A stretch of DNA of 64,000 bases from an uncultured Cuneatibacter sp. (GTDB taxonomy: Bacteria > Bacillota > Clostridia > Lachnospirales > Lachnospiraceae), in assembly GCA_934234215.1 (NCBI GenBank), contig CAKQHB010000002.1, forward strand, positions 124,001-188,000, given 5' to 3'. A program made the position numbers and the translations under genes. Under the pieces are notes generated by a model. It was not told the DNA's origin and made no database searches. It was given only the letters and a program-made list of their open reading frames with translations. This document shows, one piece after another, positions 1 to 7,434 of this stretch (its first letter is position 1; every line of letters begins with the position of its first letter).

Positions 1-1
1 C

Positions 2-2095
2 ACGGCTCGTTTGGAGCAGGTGGCAGTGCACCAGGAGCATCATGTCATCGGAAAGGACGTACATGGCAATCAGGTGGATTTTGTCGATCTGGATGTGCAG
101 GCAGAGCTGAATTGGATCACAGATCAGACACCGGTACGCGTTACTTGTCAGGTGCATGATCCGGATGGAGCGCTGGTCGGAGAGGCGGGCAGTGTTCGCT
201 TTTCAAAAAAAGAGGGACAGCAAACAGGATTGCACATTCGCGTGCACAATCCGAGACGCTGGTGGCCAAATGGCTATGGCGAGCAGGCGCTGTATCGCGT
301 TTGCGTGGAATTGGAGTGCGGAGAACATACGGTGCTGGATACCTGGGAGAAGCGTATCGGTCTGCGCACTGTGACAGTGAATACGGATGCCAGGTCGGAT
401 GAGATTTTTGACGCTCATCTGAAAAATCAGCAGGAAGACCTGGATGATGGTGTGACATTTATCCAGAATGAAGGCGCGAATCGTATCATCCATACAGAGC
501 GCCAATCGAAAAAAGTGGAAGGACATAATTTCGCATACGAAGTCAATGGATTGCAGATTTTTGCGATGGGCGCAGACTACATTCCGGAAGACAATTTGCT
601 CACAAGGCAGACGAGAGAGCGGACGGACATGCTCCTGGCATCGGCGCAGGAAGCACATTTTAACAGTCTGCGCATCTGGGGCGGCGGTTATTTTCCGGAC
701 GACTTTTTCTACGATGTATGTGACGAGAGAGGATTGCTGATCTGGCATGACTTTATGTTTGCCTGTGCGTCCTATGAGCTGACTCCGGAGTTTGAGGAGA
801 ATATTTCCGAGGAGATCCGTCAAAATGTTCGGAGACTGCGGTCCCACGCATGTGTTGCACTGTGGTGCGGCAACAATGAAATGGAATCTCAGTATGTGCG
901 GATGGATTGGCCGAAGACGAAAAAGCAGTATTTTGATTACATTCATCTGTATGAGTACATTATTCCGAAAATCGTGCACAAGGAGCATCCGGAGGCTTTC
1001 TACTGGCCGTCTTCGCCTTCTTCCGGAGGCAATTATGAGAATAGTGAGGTCGAAAATGTGGGAGATACCCATTATTGGGGCGTTTGGCATGGAAATGAGC
1101 CGTTCACCGCTTATCGAAAGCATCATTATCGCTTTTTGTCGGAGTTTGGCTTCCAGTCGTTCCCGGCATTGCAGACTGTGAAGCGCTTTACAGCGGAGCA
1201 GGATCACAATATTTTCTCCCGTGTTATGGAAATGCATCAGCGCAACACGGCGGCAAATGGTAAGATTTTGAACTATCTGTCACAAACCTATCTGTATCCG
1301 AAAAACTTTGATGAACTGCTGTATTGTTCCCAGCTGCTGCAGGCGGATGCAATCCGCTATGGCGTGGAGCATTTCAGACGGTTTCGCGGAACATGCATGG
1401 GTACCGTTGTCTGGCAGCTAAATGATATTTGGCCGGTGGCATCCTGGGCAAGCCTGGATTATTATGGAAACTGGAAGGCACTGCATTATGCGGAAAAGCG
1501 CATGTTTGCACCGGTTTTGCTGTCCTGCGAGGAACACGGGGAGATCGATCAGAAGCCATTTGTGAATACATTGCCGCATCCCATTGAGTTGAGTGCAGAT
1601 CTGCACGTTGCAAATGAGACAGCAAAGGAAGTTCACGGAATCGTGCGCTGGAGTCTGCGCAATGCGGATTCGTTCGTTATAAAGGCGGGAGAATTTGCGG
1701 TGACGGTGCAGCCTTACGACGGTACATGGCTGCCGCATCTGGACTTTTCGGAATACGATCCGCTGGAAGTGCATCTGCAATATGCGTTAGAGGTAAATGG
1801 TGAGATCGTTTCTTCCGGCACGACATTGTTCTGTGCGCCGAAGCATTATCATTTCCGAGATCCGGAGCTGACGGTATCTGTGGAAGGGGATGTTGTGACC
1901 GTGACTGCGAAGAACTATGCAAAGTCCGTCAGCGTGGAGACGGAAGATGGAATTCTGCGTCTGGGTGATAATTTTGTGGACATGGAGGCTGGAATCAGAA
2001 CCTTCCGTATTTTGTCGGATCGGGATTTCACAGGCGAATATCCGCCGTCTGGAGCATACCGTGTGCGCAGTGTGTACGAAATACAGGAACAGTAA
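2..2095 (+). CDS. Beta-mannosidase, glycoside hydrolase family 2 (5' end outside window)
   Basis: Retaining exo-enzyme that removes terminal beta-linked mannose from mannan-derived oligosaccharides, probably in the cytoplasm because family members of this type usually lack a signal peptide. The frame is open to the first bases of the window, so the N-terminal part of the sugar-binding domain is missing. What remains is the end of the first beta-sandwich, the immunoglobulin-like domain (Arg-Trp-Trp-Pro-Asn-Gly-Tyr-Gly is typical), the TIM barrel and the C-terminal beta domains. The acid/base Glu follows Trp-Cys-Gly-Asn-Asn (codon 878-880). The nucleophile Glu sits in Ser-Glu-Phe-Gly-Phe-Gln-Ser-Phe-Pro (codon 1142-1144). 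Both are intact. The spacing and the WCGNNE motif fit beta-mannosidase better than beta-galactosidase or beta-glucuronidase. The next gene has its own promoter, so this gene ends its transcript. Confidence 0.92.
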   Translation, partial: TARLEQVAVHQEHHVIGKDVHGNQVDFVDLDVQAELNWITDQTPVRVTCQVHDPDGALVGEAGSVRFSKKEGQQTGLHIRVHNPRRWWPNGYGEQALYRVCVELECGEHTVLDTWEKRIGLRTVTVNTDARSDEIFDAHLKNQQEDLDDGVTFIQNEGANRIIHTERQSKKVEGHNFAYEVNGLQIFAMGADYIPEDNLLTRQTRERTDMLLASAQEAHFNSLRIWGGGYFPDDFFYDVCDERGLLIWHDFMFACASYELTPEFEENISEEIRQNVRRLRSHACVALWCGNNEMESQYVRMDWPKTKKQYFDYIHLYEYIIPKIVHKEHPEAFYWPSSPSSGGNYENSEVENVGDTHYWGVWHGNEPFTAYRKHHYRFLSEFGFQSFPALQTVKRFTAEQDHNIFSRVMEMHQRNTAANGKILNYLSQTYLYPKNFDELLYCSQLLQADAIRYGVEHFRRFRGTCMGTVVWQLNDIWPVASWASLDYYGNWKALHYAEKRMFAPVLLSCEEHGEIDQKPFVNTLPHPIELSADLHVANETAKEVHGIVRWSLRNADSFVIKAGEFAVTVQPYDGTWLPHLDFSEYDPLEVHLQYALEVNGEIVSSGTTLFCAPKHYHFRDPELTVSVEGDVVTVTAKNYAKSVSVETEDGILRLGDNFVDMEAGIRTFRILSDRDFTGEYPPSGAYRVRSVYEIQEQ

Positions 2096-2117
2096 TGGAA
2101 TATTCGTTCCGGGATAC

Positions 2118-2146
2118 TTGAAAAACAAAAAAACATGAGGTATACT
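2118..2146 (+). promoter_or_regulatory. Sigma-A-type promoter for the MATE transporter
   Basis: TTGAAA at 2118-2123, a 17-bp spacer and TATACT at 2141-2146, about 110 bases before the MATE start. The match is good for a housekeeping promoter and implies a leader of about 100 nt. Confidence 0.6.
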
Positions 2147-2159
2147 ATTTCAGTTGCCT

Positions 2160-2232
2160 GTACCACTATGGTACGTTGATGCAATGAAGTGTTAAAGCGC
2201 TGTAAAGATTTTGCAGTGAATCGGGGGATTCA
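2160..2232 (+). other. Two stem-loops in the leader of the MATE gene
   Basis: Downstream of the predicted promoter are two perfect short inverted repeats: GTACC/GGTAC with a 5-nt loop (2160-2174) and TGAATC/GATTCA around GGGG (2217-2232). MATE genes are often riboswitch-regulated, but the loops lack the ACGR signature of mini-ykkC/guanidine-II elements and I could not match another class. There is no T-run, so they are not terminators. Confidence 0.3.
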
Positions 2233-2256
2233 ATACTTTTACGCGACAGAACAGAA

Positions 2257-3666
2257 ATGTGGGGAGATTCCCCGGAGGTAAGAGAAATAGAAGGAAAAAC
2301 AAAAAGAAGAGGATTTGCATTTCCAAGTGTGGATCTGACAGAGGGACCTATTGTCAGGAATCTGATTATTTTTATCATTCCGCTGTTTTTGGGACAGCTG
2401 CTTCAGCAGCTTTACAATGTAGCAGATGCGTGGGTTGTCGGAAATTTTGCGAGCAATGAAGCGTTCGCAGCGGTCAGTTCCGCCGGAAATCTGTGCTTTC
2501 TGATTATTGGTCTATTCAATGGTATCGCCATTGGCGGCGGTGTCATTATTTCAAAATATTATGGCGCGAAGGATCATGAACAAGTGGAGATCGCAGTTCA
2601 CACAAACATGCTGGTAGGTGTGTGGTCATCTGTGATTGCGACGGTTCTGGGACTGATTTTCATTCCACAGATCCTTCGCCTGATGAACACTCCGGAAAAT
2701 GTTATGCCGGAAGCAGTTGCATATTTCCGCGTTTACTTCGGCGGTGTCTGCACGATTATTTTCTACAACATCTGTATGTCCATCATGCGTTCTTTGGGAG
2801 ACAGTATTCATCCGTTGTACTATCTGGCGATTTCCTCTGTCCTGAACGTAGTCATGGATCTGCTGTTTGTGGCAGTGTTCCACTGGGGCGTTATCGGTGC
2901 ATCTCTGGCGACAGTTATCGCGCAGGGTGTCAGTGTTATTTTGTGTCTGATCCAGATGGCAAAAGCGACGGATGAGTCCCACATCAGTTTCAGCAAGATG
3001 AAGTGGAACGGTCCGATGATGAAGGAAGTGCTGGTGCAGGGACTTCCTACCGGCATTCAGAACTCGGTTATCAGTGTCGGAAATCTGGCAATTCAGACGA
3101 GCATTAACTCCTTTGGTTCTTATGCGATGGCGGGTGTCGGCGCTTACACAAAGATTGAGGGATTTGCGTTCCTGCCGATCACGGGTGTGTCTATGGCGAT
3201 GCCGACATTCATCAGTCAGAATCTTGGTGCACGAAAAGTAAGCAGAGCGAAAAAAGGAGCAGCCATCGGCGTTTTCGGCGGCGTTGCCATCGCAGAGTTG
3301 ATTGGCTTGGGCTTCTTCTTATTCACAGCACCGCTCATCCGGTTCTTCGTGGATGTGCCGGAATCCGTTGCATTTGGTGTGACACAGGCGCATACGACGA
3401 CATTGTTCTACTGCCTGCTGGCATTCTCCCACTGTGCGGCCGGTGTGCTGCGAGGGTGTGGTAAATCTGTCGTACCGATGATGACCATGCTCATTTGCTG
3501 GTGCGGTGTCCGCGTTGTGTATGTCAATACCGCGCTGCGGATTCACCATGTATTCGGCATGATTGCGTGGGCATATCCGCTGACATGGTGCCTGAGTACA
3601 ATTGTGTTCCTGGCATGTATGCTGAGAATGGATTGGGAGCACGCGTTGACGGGGCTGAGAAACTAA
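2257..3666 (+). CDS. MATE family multidrug/cation efflux transporter
   Basis: Integral membrane antiporter that exports drugs or other organic compounds in exchange for Na+ or H+. The 469-residue protein has the expected family length. After a charged N-terminal stretch of about 30 residues come two sets of six hydrophobic helices. The first helix region (Pro-Leu-Phe-Leu-Gly-Gln-Leu-Leu-Gln-Gln-Leu-Tyr-Asn) followed by Asp-Ala-Trp-Val-Val-Gly is the classic MATE opening, and Gly-Leu-Pro-Thr-Gly-Ile-Gln marks the start of the second half. The ATG at 2257 has no convincing Shine-Dalgarno sequence; GGAGG at 2275 lies downstream of it, so a shorter start is possible. It stands alone after its own promoter and structured leader. 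The substrate cannot be read from the sequence. Confidence 0.9.
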   Translation: MWGDSPEVREIEGKTKRRGFAFPSVDLTEGPIVRNLIIFIIPLFLGQLLQQLYNVADAWVVGNFASNEAFAAVSSAGNLCFLIIGLFNGIAIGGGVIISKYYGAKDHEQVEIAVHTNMLVGVWSSVIATVLGLIFIPQILRLMNTPENVMPEAVAYFRVYFGGVCTIIFYNICMSIMRSLGDSIHPLYYLAISSVLNVVMDLLFVAVFHWGVIGASLATVIAQGVSVILCLIQMAKATDESHISFSKMKWNGPMMKEVLVQGLPTGIQNSVISVGNLAIQTSINSFGSYAMAGVGAYTKIEGFAFLPITGVSMAMPTFISQNLGARKVSRAKKGAAIGVFGGVAIAELIGLGFFLFTAPLIRFFVDVPESVAFGVTQAHTTTLFYCLLAFSHCAAGVLRGCGKSVVPMMTMLICWCGVRVVYVNTALRIHHVFGMIAWAYPLTWCLSTIVFLACMLRMDWEHALTGLRN

Positions 3667-3712
3667 ATTTCGGAATTGCAGATACATACAACACAAGGAA
3701 GGTCGATAGAAC

Positions 3713-3832
3713 CTGAAAAAGCAATACGGAAATGCATTGAAAGAGTACTAAGGAAACCTTTTGCTCGTGGGAATCAATTATAATAAAGCAACGAAAAAAC
3801 AGGAATGTGTAATTGAAGCTGTAGAAAAATAA
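3713..3832 (+). pseudogene. C-terminal remnant of an AAA-ATPase/PD-(D/E)XK nuclease-family gene
   Basis: Reading from 3713, the frame gives LKKQYGNALKEY, a stop (TAA, 3749-3751), then GNLLLVGINYNKATKKQEC and a short tail ending at TAA 3830-3832. The Leu-Leu-Val-Gly-Ile-Asn-Tyr segment resembles the end of the DUF1703/PD-(D/E)XK nuclease domain found at the C-terminus of a large family of predicted ATPases in gut Firmicutes and Bacteroidetes. Nothing of the ATPase part remains and the frame also stops just upstream (TAG 3707-3709), so this is a decayed 3' end. The family assignment rests on recall of the motif, not on an alignment. Confidence 0.45.
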
Positions 3833-3871
3833 CCGTGAGATACGGAAGCGTTTTACTGGAGTATATACACT

Positions 3872-4306
3872 ATGAAGATTTTAGTCAGCGCCTGTCTGTT
3901 AGGCGAAAACTGCAAGTACAGCGGCGGCAATAATGACAACAAGAAGGTTCACGATTTTGTGCAGGGACACGAGGTGGTTCCGGTCTGTCCGGAGGTTCTG
4001 GGCGGTCTGCCGACACCGCGCTGTCCATCGGAGATTGTGAATGGCGTTGTTACAAACAGAGAGGGTGTCTGCGTCAATCGGGAGTTTCGAAGCGGCGCAG
4101 CGAAAGCACTTGAGATTGCGATGGAAAAGAAGGTTGATCTTGCAATTTTGCAGTCCCGCAGTCCGAGTTGTGGCGTGAAGGAGATTTACGATGGGACGTT
4201 TTCTGGTACAAAGATAGCGGGGCAGGGCGTTTTTGCGAAGATGTTACTGGATGCAGGTGTGAAGGTTCTGGATCTGGAAGATGTGCCGGAGAAGAAATTG
4301 CAGTAA
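3872..4306 (+). CDS. DUF523 / TudS-like thiouracil desulfidase family protein
   Basis: Small cytoplasmic protein of 144 residues, the usual length for stand-alone DUF523 proteins. The characterised member TudS binds a [4Fe-4S] cluster through three cysteines and removes sulfur from thiouracil. Three cysteines in the expected contexts are present: Cys8 (Ser-Ala-Cys-Leu-Leu-Gly), Cys39 (Pro-Val-Cys-Pro-Glu-Val-Leu-Gly-Gly) and Cys100 (Ser-Arg-Ser-Pro-Ser-Cys-Gly). A desulfidase role is therefore plausible but inferred, since most of the family is untested. A GGAG Shine-Dalgarno sequence lies about 11 bases before the ATG. The gene follows a decayed gene remnant and ends before a shared bidirectional terminator. 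Confidence 0.85.
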   Translation: MKILVSACLLGENCKYSGGNNDNKKVHDFVQGHEVVPVCPEVLGGLPTPRCPSEIVNGVVTNREGVCVNREFRSGAAKALEIAMEKKVDLAILQSRSPSCGVKEIYDGTFSGTKIAGQGVFAKMLLDAGVKVLDLEDVPEKKLQ

Positions 4307-4419
4307 ATTTTTGTTTGACTTTTTGAATAGCTCGAGGTTGGGATATGAGATGTGTGAGAACATCATCATTGAGTGTTGTGCGGAATCGTCCTTGTAACTG
4401 TTCCTGCGCATAATAAAAA

Positions 4420-4465
4420 AGTGATCCGATACGGTTTCATTTGCCATATCGAATCGCTTTTTTTA
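4420..4465. terminator. Bidirectional intrinsic terminator
   Basis: A 15-bp stem with three wobble positions (4420-4434 with 4444-4458, 9-nt loop) is flanked by A6 on the left and T7 on the right. It can therefore terminate the rightward DUF523 transcript and the leftward small membrane protein transcript. The stop codon of the leftward gene lies in the T-run. Confidence 0.85.
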
Positions 4466-4693
4466 TTTTTCTTTTTTGAAAAACTCAATCGCCAGAATCA
4501 AAAATCCAAAAACAACGATCAAAATAGCAATCACAAAAATAGGCATCAGTCCCATTTCAGACACCGTTGTCAAAAAACGTCCGGGAGGAGTCGCCCAGCT
4601 GCTGACTAAATTATTGCTGGCAGCAAACATAACAGCCAGCGTCCAAATACTACCGATCAAAGAAAGAAAACCACCGATCATTACTCGCTTCAT
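4463..4693 (-). CDS. Small two-helix membrane protein of unknown function
   Basis: A 76-residue protein with two hydrophobic segments (about residues 5-25 and 47-70) separated by a loop containing Ala-Thr-Pro-Pro-Gly, with a positive tail Phe-Phe-Lys-Lys-Glu-Lys. This fits a small two-span inner membrane protein with no recognisable catalytic motif. The start is supported by a GGAGG-type sequence just upstream on the minus strand (the plus strand reads acctcc), and the gene has its own terminator. I do not recognise the family. Its immediate neighbours give no functional hint. Confidence 0.6.
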   Translation of the reverse strand: MKRVMIGGFLSLIGSIWTLAVMFAASNNLVSSWATPPGRFLTTVSEMGLMPIFVIAILIVVFGFLILAIEFFKKEK

Positions 4694-4862
4694 GTCAAAC
4701 CTCCAAAGATATTTACTTCGGGACCCGCATCTAGCCCCTGCGCATGAACCGATGCGCCATACAGATCATACAGATCAATGCTCATAAGAAAGTGCAGGAA
4801 ACGGAGCACGTTGTTCCGGGACACGCTCTATTCTGTTTATTAAAGATTTTTGAATTCCGTGT

Positions 4863-5489
4863 TTACTCTGCTGTAAACGTAATCAACTCCGCCGCATAGG
4901 GCAGTGTCTCGATCCACTCACACAGGGTGTGCCATTCTGCCAGCTTATGATTCTTTCTCGCGTGATAGATGTTGATGAGTGTTTCATAGTTCATCGTGCA
5001 GGTACGAGTCTGGTTGTAGCTGCTGGGCAGCAGCTGGATCATGTCGTACCAGTCCTCTTTGTTCTTGCCGTTTTCCATATAGCGCAGACGGATCTCTTCC
5101 AGCTTAGCAACAACGGTTTCCATGTAGGCGTAAGTGGAAGGAGTCATGTGATCGCAGGAAAAATCGTCCATAGAGAACGGCTTGCTATGGATCTTATGCA
5201 TGGTGCTGGTGGAGTTTGCAACGGTTGCAATCTTATAAGTGTCGTACTCTTTCCACCAGTAGAGCGGTGCAGTAATGTCTACAGAGACAAATACCATACG
5301 CAGATATTTGCGGTGGTCACTGCCTGCGCGGGCCAGTCTCTTTGCTAGACTCAGGTCATTGGGACCCAGAATATAATTGCCGTTTTCGTCGTAGGAGCTG
5401 TCCATACGAGCCCAGCTGTTCATGGGATTGCGGGCACCGCGGATGGCATTTTCCAGGTTCATCACGGAGTCTCTTGCAACTTGTAACAT
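4863..5489 (-). CDS. Conserved hypothetical protein, ThyX-like C-terminal region
   Basis: A 208-residue soluble protein starting after a clear GGAGG. The C-terminal third has Leu-Leu-Pro-Ser-Ser-Tyr-Asn-Gln, then an Asn-Tyr-Glu-Thr-Leu-Ile-Asn stretch and Arg-Lys-Asn-His-Lys-Leu-Ala-Glu-Trp. This parallels the Leu-Pro...Asn-x-Arg-x-Leu...Arg...Ala-Gln-Trp-Glu pattern of flavin-dependent thymidylate synthase ThyX. The canonical ThyX signature (Arg-His-Arg-x7-Ser) is not visible; in its place is Val-Ala-Asn-Ser-Thr-Ser-Thr-Met-His-Lys. The Gly-Ala-Arg-Asn-Pro-Met-Asn-Ser-Trp region is typical of hypothetical proteins I associate with Firmicutes and their phages. It may be a ThyX-fold protein with another role. 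No phage genes adjoin it. Confidence 0.65.
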   Translation of the reverse strand: MLQVARDSVMNLENAIRGARNPMNSWARMDSSYDENGNYILGPNDLSLAKRLARAGSDHRKYLRMVFVSVDITAPLYWWKEYDTYKIATVANSTSTMHKIHSKPFSMDDFSCDHMTPSTYAYMETVVAKLEEIRLRYMENGKNKEDWYDMIQLLPSSYNQTRTCTMNYETLINIYHARKNHKLAEWHTLCEWIETLPYAAELITFTAE

Positions 5490-5528
5490 AGTATTCCTCC
5501 AAAAATAAAAGTAGTGTTTTCCACAATA

Positions 5529-5557
5529 CAGCCGAAGCGAATGGTTCGCTCCGGCTG
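5529..5557 (-). terminator. Stem-loop downstream of carbamate kinase, possible terminator
   Basis: A 13-bp stem with one wobble (5529-5541 with 5545-5557) and a 3-nt loop lies 39 bases past the arcC stop. There is no good T-run after it on the minus strand, so it may be a weak terminator or a 3' stabilising structure upstream of the ThyX-like gene. Confidence 0.45.
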
Positions 5558-5595
5558 CGAGAAAAAAGTGACTTGTTCAGTTTACGAGACGAAAA

Positions 5596-6531
5596 TTATG
5601 CGTTCTCGATGATCGTGCCGGTCTTTCCAGCAAGCCCCTCTTTTGCCTTCTCGATGGAAGTGATGATCGCTTTCCGTCCGGGAGCCCCCTCTACGAAGGA
5701 AACGGCTGCTGCCAGCTTCGGCAGACGGGATTCTGCTGCCAGATGTCCCTCGTCAACGAGTTCCTTTGCCTCAGAGACGGACAGCTTGCCGAGAACCTTT
5801 TCCTCCGGTGTGCCGGGGTGAATGGTCATCTGATCGGAAACGCTCAGGAACAGCAGCAGCTCTGCATCGGTCTCCTGTGCGAGAAGTGCGGCAACCGCAT
5901 CCTTCTCAATGATGGCGCTGGCACCTTTCAGACGAGTACCCTGCTCGATGACAGGGATTCCACCGCCACCGCATGCGATGACGATCTGTCCGGCATCTGC
6001 CAGTGTGCGAATCGTATCGATCTCATAGATCTCTAACGGCTTCGGGGAAGCGATGGCACGTACATAGCCATGCTCGGTCTCAACAACGTGATTGCCCTTG
6101 AGAACTTCGGCATCGGCTTCTTCTTTTGTCATGTAGTGTCCGATGGTCTTGATCGGATCGTTGAAAGCGCGGTCAAAAGGATCTACCTTTACCTGAGAGA
6201 TCAGAGTAGCGACCGGCTTATAAATACCGCGGTTCAGCAGCTCGGTACGGATCTCGTTCTGCAGATCGTAACCGATATAACCCTGACTCATGGCATCACA
6301 GACAGACATGGGCGCTGCGGTATATTCCGGATGTGTCTTGGAAAATTCATACATGGAAGCATGGATCATACCAACCTGGGGTCCGTTACTGTGTGTGATG
6401 ATGACGTCATATTTTGCTTCTACCAGATCTGCAATCGCACTGGCAGCATCGCGGACAGCAACTTTTTGCTCCGGGAGAGTACGACCGAATGCATTTCTTC
6501 CGAGTGCAACAACAATTCTCTGCTTTTTCAT
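5596..6531 (-). CDS. arcC: Carbamate kinase
   Basis: Catalyses the reversible transfer of phosphate between carbamoyl phosphate and ADP, giving ATP, CO2 and ammonia in the fermentative direction. The 311-residue length is standard. Family motifs are intact: an N-terminal Val-Ala-Leu-Gly-Arg-Asn-Ala nucleotide/phosphate loop, Thr-His-Ser-Asn-Gly-Pro-Gln-Val-Gly, and Cys-Gly-Gly-Gly-Gly-Ile-Pro-Val. No arginine deiminase or ornithine carbamoyltransferase is nearby, so the source of carbamoyl phosphate (arginine, agmatine, or purine breakdown) cannot be told. It has its own promoter in the gap after the PHP phosphatase gene and a good AGGTATTTC-preceded start. Confidence 0.93.
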   Translation of the reverse strand: MKKQRIVVALGRNAFGRTLPEQKVAVRDAASAIADLVEAKYDVIITHSNGPQVGMIHASMYEFSKTHPEYTAAPMSVCDAMSQGYIGYDLQNEIRTELLNRGIYKPVATLISQVKVDPFDRAFNDPIKTIGHYMTKEEADAEVLKGNHVVETEHGYVRAIASPKPLEIYEIDTIRTLADAGQIVIACGGGGIPVIEQGTRLKGASAIIEKDAVAALLAQETDAELLLFLSVSDQMTIHPGTPEEKVLGKLSVSEAKELVDEGHLAAESRLPKLAAAVSFVEGAPGRKAIITSIEKAKEGLAGKTGTIIENA

Positions 6532-6573
6532 GATATTGAAATACCTCCATTTATTCCGGTGACTTTACGAAAA

Positions 6574-6602
6574 AGTATACCATAATTTTTCGGGATTGGC
6601 TA
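6574..6602 (-). promoter_or_regulatory. Promoter for arcC with extended -10
   Basis: Minus strand: TAGCCA (plus 6597-6602), a 17-bp spacer, then TG-G-TATACT (-10 at 6574-6579). The extended -10 TG compensates for a moderate -35. Confidence 0.55.
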
Positions 6603-6617
6603 CTGAAAAAATCAAAC

Positions 6618-7421
6618 TCAGATTGGATACAGGCGCGGTTTTCGATTTTCGAAGACAGCATAGTAGTGGAAACCGCAGCGGGCAAGCATCTCGGAAAGCT
6701 TGGAAAAGTCTGCGCCGATTCTGGTGGGATCATGTCCGTCGGATCCAATCGTGATCAGTTCTCCGTCCATCTCGCGGTAGCGCAGCAGAATCTCCGGTTC
6801 CGGATTCGGAAATGGGAAGCCATCTTTCATACCGGCTGTATTGACTTCCAGACCGATGCCTTTGTCAATGAGCTTGCGCAGGATCGTCTCGATGATGTCC
6901 CAGTAGTCGCCGATGTCATAAGGCGCGCCCTCTCTGCGTCCATAGCGGCAAATATAGTCCAAATGTCCGCACACATCATATCCGTCAAAACGGCAGACAT
7001 TTTCATAGAGTGTCTCATAATAACGCAGATAGGCTTCTTTTGGACTGCGTTTTTTCCAATAAGAAGCATCATAGGGATCTTCCCCGTCTACCAGATGGGT
7101 CGAACCGATGATAAAATCAAAAGGCAGCTGCTTCTCCCAAAATTTCTGAATCGAGGTGGCAGCAGCTTTTTGTAATCCCAGTTCGATTCCGGCGAGAACA
7201 CGGATCTGCCCATCGTAACGCGCCTTTGCATCCTGCAAAGCACGCACATAGGATTCTGGTTCTAACTGAAACAGTCCGGGCACAGGAAAATCCAAGTCAT
7301 GATGATCGGTAATCGTGATCGTATTCAGACCAGCAGCGATGGCAGCCTGAATCTGAGCGTCCAGCGGAGAATCGGAATCGCTGGAAAATGAGGTGTGGGT
7401 ATGACAGTCCACTAAGATCAT
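6618..7421 (-). CDS. PHP-domain phosphatase, histidinol-phosphatase (HisJ) family
   Basis: Metal-dependent phosphoesterase of the PHP superfamily. The 267-residue length fits HisJ-type histidinol-phosphate phosphatases. All metal-binding motifs are visible in order: Asp-Cys-His-Thr-His-Thr (residues 4-9), Thr-Asp-His-His (about 38-41), Gly-Ile-Glu-Leu-Gly, Gly-Ser-Thr-His-Leu, Cys-Gly-His-Leu-Asp and Gly-Ser-Asp-Gly-His-Asp near the end. A strong AAGGAGG precedes the start. It lies 13 bases after the AAA ATPase on the same strand and is likely co-transcribed with it. No other his genes are in the window, so histidinol phosphate as substrate is by family resemblance; other small phosphomonoesters are possible. 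Confidence 0.85.
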   Translation of the reverse strand: MILVDCHTHTSFSSDSDSPLDAQIQAAIAAGLNTITITDHHDLDFPVPGLFQLEPESYVRALQDAKARYDGQIRVLAGIELGLQKAAATSIQKFWEKQLPFDFIIGSTHLVDGEDPYDASYWKKRSPKEAYLRYYETLYENVCRFDGYDVCGHLDYICRYGRREGAPYDIGDYWDIIETILRKLIDKGIGLEVNTAGMKDGFPFPNPEPEILLRYREMDGELITIGSDGHDPTRIGADFSKLSEMLARCGFHYYAVFENRKPRLYPI

Positions 7422-7434
7422 AAAGCCTCCTTAA

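Noticed and set aside
203..1237. Minus-strand open frame of 344 codons opposite beta-mannosidase
   Set aside because: Antisense to a gene with intact catalytic motifs; no start signal and no protein-like pattern.
2217..2232. Guanidine or other named riboswitch for the MATE gene
   Set aside because: Loops lack the required ACGR or other class signatures; recorded only as stem-loops.
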